Shown: positions 12,701 to 23,998 of the stretch, piece after piece | How the letters are laid out: every line of letters starts with the position of its first letter | Position numbering within the stretch: the first letter of the stretch is position 1 | DNA from: Uranotaenia lowii | Lineage: Eukaryota > Arthropoda > Insecta > Diptera > Culicidae | Length of the DNA stretch: 64,000 nt | Reading direction: 5' to 3' | Assembly (NCBI RefSeq): GCF_029784155.1 | Contig: NC_073691.1 | Location: 145,330,496 to 145,394,495 of the forward strand | The notes under the pieces: generated by a model | What the model was told of the DNA's origin: nothing | Database searches by the model: none | Seen by the model: the letters and a program-made list of their open reading frames with translations, nothing else | Program-made: the position numbers and the translations under genes

Positions 12701-13223
12701 GAAGGTAGCGCGGCAGCGCCATCGAAACTCTAGACAAACATTTCAAAAGGGCTTGTCAACAAACCCGACTGTATTGGCACCGGACGGCACCGGCTAAACG
12801 AAGTCTGACTCCTCATCTTTGAAGTTTTCCAACCCCTAAAATGGCACGTTTAAGTCTCTCCCAAAATGAATGGTTGGGTTATCCAACCAAAAGTCTCGGA
12901 ACGGGGTTTTTTGGAAAAGCGTTTTTTTTCTGTTGCATTCTTTAAATTTTCATTGCACTTCCCGGTTCGTTCGCTCGTTTTGTTAACGGCGGGAGGCATC
13001 AATGAACGTATGAAGGTAGCAAAAGTTGTGGCGAAACAGAGCCGCCGGGGGGGGAGCAGCAAATGTTTACTTTCGCGTAATCACATGGGGAAAGGGGGGA
13101 TGATGTTTGCACAAGACGAAACAAGTTTGTTTCGGGAGGTTTTTTTTTTATTCTCTTTCGTCCCTGTGTTTCATCCTTTCTAACCAGCCGCTACCCCAGC
13201 CGGGTAATGTCCTTCCGGGGGTA
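9701..13223. other. No gene recognised; GC-richer after about 12 kb
   Basis: 9.7-11.9 kb is AT-rich and featureless. Between about 11.95 and 13.22 kb the composition rises in GC and short CA-rich runs appear (ACACACAAAC near 12520-12555). This contrast resembles the patches at 3.2, 24.9, 28.3-29.8, 42.5-44.2, 51.6-53 and 59.5-60.2 kb, which may be conserved non-coding or regulatory DNA. No conserved protein is visible in any frame. Confidence 0.35.
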
Positions 13224-13662
13224 AGCACCCACCTATGTGGTTTATCTATAGGTGGGGACAAGACTACCCTTGCACGAGTGTGAGAATCAGTTTTTTCAAT
13301 GTTTTGATTGCTACGTCACAATCGTTCATGAGCGCCTCGACGTTGAAGTCGTCATTCATCGACGACATGCAACTTTTCATGTTGTTTGCAAAATAACAAT
13401 CAAAGCACCCTTTTATTTACGCTTTTTCTTCCCGACGTTCAGTAAGGCGACGCTATGAGTTCTAAATAATAAACAACTTTATTTGCTTCTCAAACATTCC
13501 TCCCAATAAGTTTCTATGGCTACATTTGGACGCCTTATACTTGACTCCATGATGGCGTCGCGTTACGTCACAATCGTTTATAAACAACTGTATGGATACA
13601 ACGAACTAATACTAAAGTTTTTAGTTGTCCCCACCTATAGATAAACCACATGGAGCACCCAC
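13224..13662. mobile_element. Mutator-like MITE with 9-bp target-site duplication
   Basis: The element spans 13233-13653 (421 bp). Its terminal inverted repeats are 29 bp with a single mismatch, starting CTATGTGG and CCATGTGG; the inner 27 bp (13235-13261 and 13625-13651) match perfectly. It is flanked by the 9-bp direct repeat AGCACCCAC at 13224-13232 and 13654-13662. A 9-bp duplication is characteristic of Mutator-like elements in insects. The interior has no ORF but carries ACGTCACAATCGTT twice (about 13313 and 13565). The perfect ends and duplication imply a recent insertion. Confidence 0.85.
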
Positions 13663-14079
13663 TCGTTGGATTTGCTCATGAAAGGCAACCCCCGATCGAA
13701 ATGTTCATTTGGAAGAACTTTAATCTACTTCAGACTTACTAGAACGAGGATTAGTTGACTTTAAAAAAAATCACACTGCGTATAACATAATAACCATCAT
13801 TTTCTTTTGACACGAATGTCATAATGCTGGTAAAGAAAAAAATATAACCTAAAAAACAATCAATATCTTCCGAAGCTTCCAAACAGTTTTGTAAGGACTT
13901 TGTCGATTCAAAATTAAAAATTTATAATCGTCATTCATAATCGCATCATGATTCCTCCAACGGGAAAAAAAACTATTAAAAGGAAACTTCAATAAATATG
14001 TTCTCGGATCAGTCATCGTACCAAAATTATTTTCAACAAAAAAAAACGACCTTATCTGTACCAACTGTTTAATAACGAT
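13663..14079. other. No gene; intervening AT-rich DNA
   Basis: No ORF or inverted repeat was found between the MITE and the splice-like site at 14104. Confidence 0.35.
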
Positions 14080-14110
14080 TATGTATTTTTGTTTCTATTT
14101 ACAGGTAAGC
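14080..14110 (+). promoter_or_regulatory. Candidate recursive splice site
   Basis: A T-rich tract (about 14081-14100) ends in ACAG (14101-14104) and is followed directly by GTAAGC (14105-14110), with TTTAATAAC upstream as a possible branch point. An acceptor abutting a donor with no exon between them is the signature of recursive splicing in very long insect introns. It implies + strand transcription across the window if real. A chance match cannot be excluded from sequence alone. Confidence 0.4.
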
Positions 14111-14208
14111 TAACAAGAAGCTGAGACACTCAACAAAAAGAAATATGGCAATGGCAAGTACTGATATGATTTAGGTTAAGACAATGGATCTACATACCAA
14201 ATAAGCGA

Positions 14209-16744
14209 ACTGAATCTGAACTTTTAATCCGAATTCTGAATTTGAATTCTGAATCTGAATTCTGAATCTGAATTCTGAATTCTGAATCTGAATTCTGAAT
14301 CTGAATTATGAATCTGAATTCTGAATCTGAATTCTGAATCTGAATTCTGAATCTGAATTCTGAATCTGAATTCTGAATCTGAATTCTGAATCTGAATTCT
14401 GAATCTGAATTCTGAATCTGAATTCTGAATCTGAATTCTGAATCTGAATTCTGAATCTGAATTCTGAATCTGAATTCTGAATCTGAATTCTGAATCTGAA
14501 TTCTGATTCAGAATTCAGATTCAGAATTCAGATTCAGAATTCAGATTCAGAATTCAGATTCAGAATTCAGATTTCAGATTCAGAATTCAGATTCAGAATT
14601 CAGATTCAGAATTCAGAATTCATCTGAATTCTGAATCTGAATTCTGAATCTGAATTCTGAATCTGAATTCTGAATCTGAATTCTGAATCTGAATTCTGAA
14701 TCTGAATTCTGAATCTGAATTCTGAATCTGAATTCTGAATCTGAATTCTGAATCTGAATTCTGAATCTGAATTCTGAATCTGAATTCTGAATCTGAATTC
14801 TGAATCTGAATTCTGAATCTGAATTCTGAATCTGAATTCTGAATCTGAATTCTGAATCTGAATTCTGAATCTGAATTCTGAATCTGAATTCTGAATCTGA
14901 ATCTGAATTCTGAATCTGAATTCTGAATCTGAATTCTGAATCTGAATCTGAATTCTGAATCTGAATTCTGAATCTGAATTCTGAATCTGAATTCTGAATC
15001 TGAATTCTGAATCTGAATTCTTAATCTGAATTCTGAATCTGAATTCTAAATCTGAATTCGAAATCTGAATCTTGAATCTGAATTCTGAATCTGAATTCTG
15101 AATCTGAATTCTGAATCTGAATTCTGAATCTGAATTCTGAATCTGAATTCTGAATCTGAATTCTGAATCTGAATTCTGAATCTGAATTCTGAATCTGAAT
15201 TCTGAATCTGAATTCTGAATCTGAATTCTGAATCTGAATTCTGAATCTGAATTCTGAATCTGAATTCTGAATCTGAATTCTGAATCTGAATTCTGAATCT
15301 GAATTCTGAATCTGAATTCTGAATCTGAATTCTGAATCTGAATTCTGAATCTGAATTCTGAATCTGAATTCTGAATCTGAATTCTGAATCTGAATTCTGA
15401 ATCTGAATTCTGAATCTGAATTCTGAATCTGAATTCTGAATCTGAATTCTGAATCTGAATTCTGAATCTGAATTCTGAATCTGAATTCTGAATCTGAATT
15501 CTGAATCTGAATTCTGAATCTGAATTCTGAATCTGAATTCTGAATCTGAATTCTGAATCTGAATTCTGAATCTGAATTCTGAATCTGAATTCTGAATCTG
15601 AATTCTGAATTCTGAATCTGAATTCTGAATCTGAATTCTGAATCTGAATTCTGAATCTGAATTCTGAATCTGAATTCTGAATCTGAATTCTGAATCTGAA
15701 TTCTGAATCTGAATTCTGAATCTGAATTCTGAATCTGAATTCTGAATCTGAATTCTGAATCTGAATTTTGAATCTGAATTCTGATTCTGAATTCTGAATC
15801 TGAATTCTGAATCTGAATTCTGAATCTGAATTCTGAATCTGAATTCTGAATCTGAATTCTGAATCTGAATTCTGAATCTGAATTCTGAATCTGAATTCTG
15901 AATCTGAATTCTGAATCTGAATTCTGAATCTGAATTCTGAATCTGAATTCTGAATCTGAATTCTGAATCTGAATTCTGAATCTGAATTCTGAATGTGAAT
16001 TCTGAATCTGAATTCTTAATCTGAATTCTGAATCTGAATTCTAAATCTGAATTCGGAATCTGAATCTTGAATCTGAATTCTGAATCTGAATTCTGAATCT
16101 GAATTCTGAATCTGAATTCTGAATCTGAATTCTGAATCTGAATTCTGAATCTGAATTCTGAATCTGAATTCTGAATCTGAATTCTGAATCTGAATTCTGA
16201 ATCTGAATTCTGAATCTGAATTCTGAATCTGAATTCTGAATCTGAATTCTGAATCTGAATTCTGAATCTGAATTCTGAATCTGAATTCTGAATCTGAATT
16301 CTGAATCTGAATTCTGAATCTGAATTCTGAATCTGAATTCTGAATCTGAATTCTGAATCTGAATTCTGAATCTGAATTCTGAATCTGAATTCTGAATCTG
16401 AATTCTGAATCTGAATTCTGAATCTGAATTCTGAATCTGAATTCTGAATCTGAATTCTGAATCTGAATTCTGAATCTGAATTCTGAATCTGAATTCTGAA
16501 TCTGAATTCTGAATCTGAATTCTGAATCTGAATTCTGAATCTGAATTCTGAATCTGAATTCTGAATCTGAATTCTGAATCTGAATTCTGAATCTGAATTC
16601 TGAATCTGAATTCTGAATCTGAATTCTGAATCTGAATTCTGAATCTGAATTCTGAATCTGAATTCTGAATCTGAATTCTGAATCTGAACTCTGATTCTGA
16701 ATACTGAATCTGAATTCTGAATCTGAATTCTGAATCTGAATTCT
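14209..16744. repeat. 13-bp satellite array (GAATTCTGAATCT)n
   Basis: About 2.5 kb of a 13-bp unit made of the 7-mer GAATTCT plus the 6-mer GAATCT. A block at about 14505-14620 is inverted (AATTCAGATTC), giving two palindromic junctions. A variant cluster (TTAATCTG, CTAAATCTG, ATCTTGAATC) occurs at 15021-15078 and again 995 bp later at 16016-16075, showing that about 1 kb of array was duplicated as a block. Most units are otherwise identical, which suggests recent amplification or homogenisation. Confidence 0.97.
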
Positions 16745-18589
16745 TTCTTTCGATTCTTTCGATTCTTTATTTTGTATTTTTTATCCGAATTTAACTTCTG
16801 AATTTCAAATTTGAATCCTTATTTTTCAATCTTAAGAAAGTTTACTTATTTTGAATAAATGTTTTAAAAGTTTTATTTGTGATTTCAACTTTTGAATGGC
16901 AGTTTGTTATTTTTTTTTTTGTAGTGTTTTTAAACTTACTAGAGGCTGATTTGCTCACCAATAATCCAAGTTTAAAATGAATCGATAATTAAACCGAATT
17001 CATCTGATATCATTCAAAATGAGTTTACATTAACAGTAGAAAAAAATGACAAAATTGGGGGAAACTCTTATATACTATTTGGCGTTAATGGCCCGAAGGT
17101 TGGTTGGTGGTAACACAATTCACATAAAGATATGTATTTATGTATGAATGTATGCTGGTGGATTCCAAATTATCAACACATGACGTGGCAGAATCAAGTT
17201 TTTATTTTTCACCCCAACCGAACCCAACTCAACCATCTCTCTCACTCTGTGTCTGTCTGTCTGTCTCTCGCTTTGCCCGTAAACCGGATTTTTGCGGGTA
17301 TCGATATGAAATTTCGATTTCGGGAAACACCCTGTCATCCCCCCTTTCCGCCATACAGATCCGGATTCTTCTCCGAATTGGCATCCCTTTTTTTTGACTC
17401 CCATTTTTGCCCGCTTATTCCGAGATAAAGTGAAGTTGCAAACGGGGTCAAGATCGGCGACGTGGTGGAATTTTAAACATTTTCGGAAAAGAATTTTTTG
17501 TGACAGCTTCCGAGTCGTAGGAAGGGATTTTTCACTGTTTCGAATGGGGTGTTGCCGGGCTACAATAGTAGCAGTATAGGAAGAGGAAAATGTTAATTTT
17601 TATAAAATCATAAAATCAATTTTTTCAACGAAGAATTTTGGAAAACTGTTAAAAAATAGGGATCATACTGCGAACGGGCAAGAAAGGATAGGAGCAAGGT
17701 TAGAAGAAACAACTCCGAGTAGGGGGGGATGAACAATCATGTACTCTGCTCTGTTAAGCCAAACCTGGCGGTTTTCCACTCCAGCAGGCATCGGGGCACA
17801 TAAATATTGTATATTGTCATTTATATCAATTTTGCATGACTGTTTTTACAAATAATAAGCGTGTTGATAATATGGTGTGACGATTTTGAGCCCAAAGTGA
17901 AAGAGACAGAGTCCGCAGAATGAAATGACGCTGTAAAACAGAGAGAGAAAAAACGGCTCCAGCGTTTTTTTTTCAACTTCAGCTCCAACTGTTTTCGCTT
18001 CCACCCTGCAAGAGTTATTTATATTCATTAAATTTTGGAGCTCACGGGGTACAATATGCTGGATAGTGAAAAAAAGGAAACAAAAATCCGCTCATTGTGG
18101 TTGGTTTTAAAGCTGACAGATTATGTGTGATTTGATCGCACAGTTGAATCTACAACACAACTCGCAAGCCATTTTTATGAGCCTGCATCAATGATCGAAG
18201 GCAGCTTTAGGCATCTAAAATTTATAAATTGTCCATTCCTATCAATTAGTTCAGCGATTTTGAGCTGTCATTCTGTGAAATAGTGAGGTACTCCTAAGAC
18301 TAAATTCTGGTCCCAGATATATCGATTTATAAAAATACAAAAAAAATTAACATCAAACGCAAACTTTTGACCGCTGCATATAAGGGTGGCTAAATGTTTT
18401 CATGAACATTTTAACGGTTTAAAAGTATTAACAACAGAATTCGAGGATCAATTGGATAATAAATAGAATTTTTGAAATGTTAAACAATTTTTCTGCCTAA
18501 CTCAAACCGCGTATGTGGATTGTTTTTAAAACATTAATCGTGTCTTCCATAATTCACTGTTGGTTTTCAGCTTAAGGTGACCAATGTTG
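16745..18589. other. No gene recognised
   Basis: The array ends in a short TTTCGATTC run. At 17130-17430 there is a (GTCT)n microsatellite (near 17250-17270) in a GC-richer patch with overlapping open frames on both strands; none resembles a known protein. The rest is AT-rich and plain. Confidence 0.35.
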
Positions 18590-21500
18590 TTGAGAACCAA
18601 CATCAATTTTCAGTTCCTATTTTTCATTTTTCAATTATCATTTTTAATTTTTCTTCATTCAATGCCTCCCAAAAAAAACTGCTCAGTACTGAACTCTTGA
18701 CTTTCAATTCTCGGTTTTTAATTCTTCTCCTGTACTCACAATTCAAAATATAAAATTTTGAATGATAAGTTTTAAATTTTCAGCTCTCTGTTCCCAAAAA
18801 GAGATCCCTCTTGGCAGCTCCCAGTTCTATATAAGCTAATAGAAAATCATAACTATTCAAAAATCTCAATTTTATTTCAACATTCTCAATTTTCGAACAT
18901 CAGTTTACATTTCCTCATCCTACATCTTCAATTCTCTATATATAATTTTTCAATTTTCTTTTTTTTTTCTGAACTCCGAATTGAACACTCAATACTTAAT
19001 TGTCAATTCTAAATTCTGAACTCTCAATTCTCAATTTCTAATCTCAAAACTCAATTCTATATTCTCAATTCTCAATTTTTTCTTCTCACTTCTCTATTTC
19101 CTGTTTATAATTTTCAATTCCTCATTATCAATCTAAAACTCATTTTTCAATTCACAATTTTGAATTATTAGCTCTCAAATTTCAATTCTCTATGCTCTGA
19201 TCCCAAATCTCGATTCTTCTTTTTCAAATCTCAAACCTTTATTTTTTTTTTGTTTTTATCCTCCATCTCCATTTTTAGTTCTGTATTCTTCATTCTCCAT
19301 TCTCAGTTCTCTAAATACAAACGCCGTTCAATTTTGCCTAGACCGAATGTTTCCTAAAACGAACAAATTATGTATTTTAAATGTTAACCCTTTACTGACT
19401 ATCATTTTCCAAATCTCGTTTATCATTTCTCAATCATGTCTCAATTTTTAATTTTCAAATCGCAAGTCTGGAGTTATAATTTTTAAATTTTAGATTTTAT
19501 TTAAAATTCATTATTGCCAATTTTCAGTTCTCTATCCTCAATTCTCAATTATCAATTTCCGATTCTAAGTTCTCGAAAGCCATTTCTCAATACTTACATC
19601 AAAATTCTTAATGTGTACAAGGTTTTGTAATCATAGATCTCAATTTTAAATTTCCAAGTCTTAATTCTGAGATCTAGACTCTTAATGCTCAATTTACGAT
19701 TCTTTATTGTCAATCTTTATTTCCTAATAATTGATTGAAGATCTTCATTTGAAATCCTAAATCCCCAATCTATAAGTTTTAAGTTTTAAACTTTCAATTC
19801 TTAGTTCTCAATTTTCAATTTTCATTTCTTGAGAATCAATTCAAAAATCAAAACTATCCATCCTGAATTCTTAATTTACAAGCCTCAGTTCTCAATTCTC
19901 AATAACAAATTCTCAAATCTCAATTCTCAATTCTTAATTCTGAATTTTCAATTCTCAATTCTCAGTCTGCAATTCTCAATTCTCAATTTCAATTCTCTAT
20001 TTTAATTCTCAATTCTCAATTCTCTATTCTCAATTCTCAATTCCCAATTCTCATTTCTCAATTCTTAATTCTCAATTCTCAATTCTCAATTCTCAATTCT
20101 CAATTCTCAATTCTCACTTCTCAATTCTCAATTCTCAATTCTCAATTCTGAATTCTCAATACTCAATTCTCAATTCTCAATCTTCATTTCTGAATTATCA
20201 ATTTTCAATTTTCAATTTTCAATTTTCAATTTTCAATTCTCAATTCTCAATTCTCAATTCTCAATTCTCAATTCTCAATTCTCAATTCTCAATTCTCAAT
20301 TCTCAATTCTCAATTCTCAATTCTCAATTCTCAATTCTCAATTCTCAATTCTCAATTCTCAATTCTCATTTCTCAATTCTCAATTCTCAATTCTTAATTC
20401 TTAATTCTCAATTCTCAATTCTCAATTCTCAATTATCAATTCTTGATTCTCAATTCTCAATTCTCAATTCTCAATTCTTAATTCTCAATTCTTAATTCTC
20501 AATTCTCAATTATCAATTCTTGATTCTCAATTCTCAATTCTCAATTCTCAATTCTCAATTCTCAATTCTCAATTCTCAATTCTCAATTCTCAATTCTCAA
20601 TTCTCAATTCTCAATTCTCAATTCTCATTTTTAAATTTTTAATTCTCAATTCTCATTTCTCAATTTTCAATTCTCAATTCTGAATTCTCAATTTTCAATT
20701 TTTAACTTTCAATTCTCAATTTTCAATTCTCAATTCTCAACTCTCAATTCTCAATTCTCAATTCTCAATTCTCAATTCTCAATTCTCAATTCTCAATTCT
20801 CAATTCTCAATTCTCAATTCTCAATTCTCAATTCTCAATTCTCATTTTTAAATTTTTAATTCTCAATTCTCAATTCTCATTTCTCAATTTTCAATTCTCA
20901 ATTCTGAATTCTCAATTTTCAATTTTTAACTTTCAATTCTCAATTTTCAATTCTCAATTCTCAATTCTCAATTCTCAATTCTCAATTCTCAATTCTCAAT
21001 TCTCAATTCTCAATTCTCAATTCTCAATTCTCAATTCTCAATTCTCAATTCTCAATTATCAATTCTCAATTCTCAATTCTCAATTATCCACTCTCAATTT
21101 TCGTTTGTCAATTTTCAAAATTCAATTCTAAATTTTCAATTCTTATTTCTCAATTCTCAATTTTCGTTTCTCAGTCTGCAATTCTCAATTATCAATTATC
21201 AATTATCAATTCTCAATTCTAAATTCTCAATTCTCAATTCTCAATTCTCAATTCTCATTTCTGAATTATCAATTCTCAATTCTCAATTCTCAATTCTCAA
21301 TTCTAAATTCTCAATTCTCAATTCTCAATTCTCAATTCTCAATTCTCAATTCTTAATTCTCAATTCTCAATTCTCAATTCTCAATTCCCAATTCTCAATT
21401 CTCAATTCTCAATTCTTAATTCTCAATTCTCAATTCTCAATTCTTAATTCTTAATTCTCAATTCTCAATTCTCAATTCTCAATTCTCAATTCTCAATTCT

Positions 21501-21845
21501 TAATTCTCAATTCTCAATTCTCAATTCTCAATTCTCAATTCCCAATTCTCAATTCTCAATTCTCAATTCTCAATTCTCAATTCTTAATTCTCAATTCTCA
21601 ATTCTCAATTCTCAATTCTCAATTCTCAATTCTCAATTCTCAATTCTCAATTCCCAATTCTCAATTCTCAATTCTCAATTCTCAATTCTCAATTCTCATT
21701 TCTCAATTTTCAATTCTCAATTCTGAATTCTCAATTTTCAATTTTTAACTTTCAATTCTCAATTTTCAATTCTCAATTCTCAATTCTCAATGCTCAATTC
21801 TCAATTCTCAATTCTCAATTCTCAATTCTCAATTCTCAATTCTCA
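18590..21845. repeat. 7-bp satellite (AATTCTC)n, left block
   Basis: The sequence grades from pyrimidine-rich degenerate units (18590-19870) into a nearly pure AATTCTC array (about 19870-21845) with variants such as AATTTTC, AATTATC and AATTCTT. The block TTTTTAACTTTCAATTCTC with its neighbours recurs near 20700, 20930 and 21745, so segments of several hundred bases have been copied within the array. Confidence 0.95.
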
Positions 21846-22351
21846 ATTCCTATTTAATTTTTGGCATTTCGGCGAGTTGTGAAAATTCAAGGTAGAATAT
21901 TTAGAAAGAACATGAAAGTATTATAGGTGGAAAGATCAAAGCTAGAGCGCTTTGGGTAGAAGAAATTGAATAGTTGGTGAAAATGTGAGCAGGGCTTTTG
22001 TTGTGTGAACAGCTTTTGAACTACTTGCGTGATTCTTTGCCGCGCGCCGTTTCAATGTTGATACTAAGCGATGAAGAAACCCATCGCATTCCTACCCACA
22101 TTGAAACACGGACGGGTCGAACACATGTGAGATTGTGTCCGACCGGGCGGCGCGCGGCAAAGAATCACGCAAGTAGTTCAAAAGCTGTTCACACAACAAA
22201 AGCCCTGCTCACATTTTCACCAACTATTCAATTTCTTCTACCCAAAGCGCTCTAGCTTTGATCTTTCCACCTATAATACTTTCATGTTCTTTCTAAATAT
22301 TCTACCTTGAATTTTCACAACTCGCCGAAATGCCAAAAATTAAATAAGAAT
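21846..22351. mobile_element. Foldback element: 198-bp perfect inverted repeat
   Basis: The arms 21851-22048 and 22149-22346 are exact reverse complements over 198 bp, as judged by direct comparison. With one mismatch they extend five bases further outward. The 100-bp centre contains GTTTCAATGT/ACATTGAAAC (22049-22058 and 22098-22107), a second nested stem. The element is GC-richer than the 7-bp satellite that surrounds it on both sides. No target duplication and no ORF of known type were found; the 85-codon open frame through the arms is a by-product of the symmetry. A foldback MITE, a template-switch palindrome or a hairpin-RNA locus all fit. Confidence 0.85.
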
Positions 22352-22380
22352 ATATCCCAGCGGCGATTAAAATAAGATAA

Positions 22381-23390
22381 CACAATTCTCAATTCTCAAT
22401 TCTCAGTTCCCAATTATCAATTCTCAATTCTCAATTTTCAATTCTTAACCCTAAATTCTCAATTCTCAATTCTTAATTTTCAATTCCCAATTCTCAATTC
22501 TCAATTTAATTTTCAATTTTTAATTTGCAATTCTCAATTCTCAATTCTCAATTCTCAATTCTCAATTCTCAATTCTCAATTCTCAATTCTCAATTCTCAA
22601 TCTTCAATTTCCAATCCTCAATTCTCAATTCTCAACTCTAAATTCTCAATTCTCAATTCCAAATTCTCAATTCTCAATTATCACTTCAAAATTCCCAATT
22701 TTCAATTCTCAATTCTCAATTCTTAATTCTTAATTTTTAATCCTCAATTCTCAACTCCCGATTCTCATTTCTCAATCCTCAATACTCATCTCTCAATTCT
22801 CAGTTCTCAATTCTCAATTCTCAATTCTCAATTCTCAATTCTCAATTCTCAATTCTCAATTCTCAATTCTCAATTCTCAATTCTCAATTCCCAATGCACA
22901 ACTTTAAAATTTCAGGTTTCAATCTTCAGTTCTCATTTCTCTATTCTCAATCTGCAATTCTCAGTTCTTTATAACTTATTTTCAACTGTCAATTTCGGGT
23001 CAATTATCATTATATGATTTTTGATTCTTTATTATCATTTATAAATTTTTCGGTTCGGGAGTAACAATTTCAAGTTCTCAATTTTTGATTTTGAACTCTC
23101 AATACTAAGCTTTCAGATTTTCCTCGTAATTCTCAATTCTCTGTTTTAAATTTTCATTTCATAAATCTCTAAATATTTTAACATTTTCAAATCTTTTTTC
23201 TAAATCTTTAATTTCAATACCTTTATTCGCAATTCGTAGTCTAAATTCTTTTTTTAATTTTAGATTCTCAATTTTCAATTCTGAATCCTTATTTCTAAAG
23301 TCTCACTTTTCAATTTCCAATCCTTCATTCTCAATTATTAAATTTCCAATTGTCAATAACGAGTTCTTAATTCTCAATCCAATGAATGAT
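22381..23390. repeat. 7-bp satellite (AATTCTC)n, right block
   Basis: The array resumes at about 22383 after 30 bp of unique sequence (22352-22382), is nearly pure to about 22890 and then decays into degenerate units. Same orientation as the left block, so the foldback element interrupts one original array. Confidence 0.93.
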
Positions 23391-23754
23391 TTTTTTTAAC
23401 TAATTTACTCTGAAATGCGGATTTTTTATTCAGAACTCCTAGTTATGAATAAGCAAATTTCAATTGAGGTCTTCGTAGTCCAAGGACATTACAGCTTTAA
23501 AGCATCGTCGGAAAAACAAGATGGTGATTTTTTTGTGCAATTTTCGATTTATTTTGCAGAAAGTTGTATTTTTCAAATCATTTGAAAGTATGCCTTAGAT
23601 TAAAAAAAATCAAATTGAGATTTGAAAAAACGTTTGATTTTTTGCACCAAACATTGATAATTTTTTAAATTTATATTGTTTTAGATCTGAGTCCCTTATT
23701 TCTCATTTCTCAGTCTTTATGCTCAATTTTTAATTTTTAATTATAAATGAAACC

Positions 23755-23998
23755 CTTAGGATCAGAGGGGTGCATGTCCAAAATCATCAATTTGGAGTTA
23801 AGTAAACCTACCGATTCTTCATGTTTCAATGTACATCTGGTGCAAAATTCGACTTTTTGTATAATTTTTTGAACACTTTTTCGATTGAATTAAAACTGCT
23901 CTAATTCGAGAAATGTATGAAAAATCGAGTACCTTCACATTTTTGAAGCGCGTTTTCCGAAACTATCATGTAGGTACTAGCACCCCTCTGATCCCAAG
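23755..23998. mobile_element. Short TIR element (MITE)
   Basis: GGATCAGAGGGGTGC at 23759-23773 is repeated inverted at 23980-23994. Outward extension gives about 19 bp with one mismatch, for an element of about 244 bp. The interior is AT-rich with no ORF. I see no clear target duplication, so the superfamily is unknown. Confidence 0.6.

Noticed and set aside
14209..16744. CRISPR-like appearance of regular repeats
   Set aside because: Units are contiguous 13-mers without unique spacers, in eukaryotic DNA with no cas genes.
21998..22255. 85-codon open frame
   Set aside because: Spans the centre of the foldback element and arises from its inverted arms.
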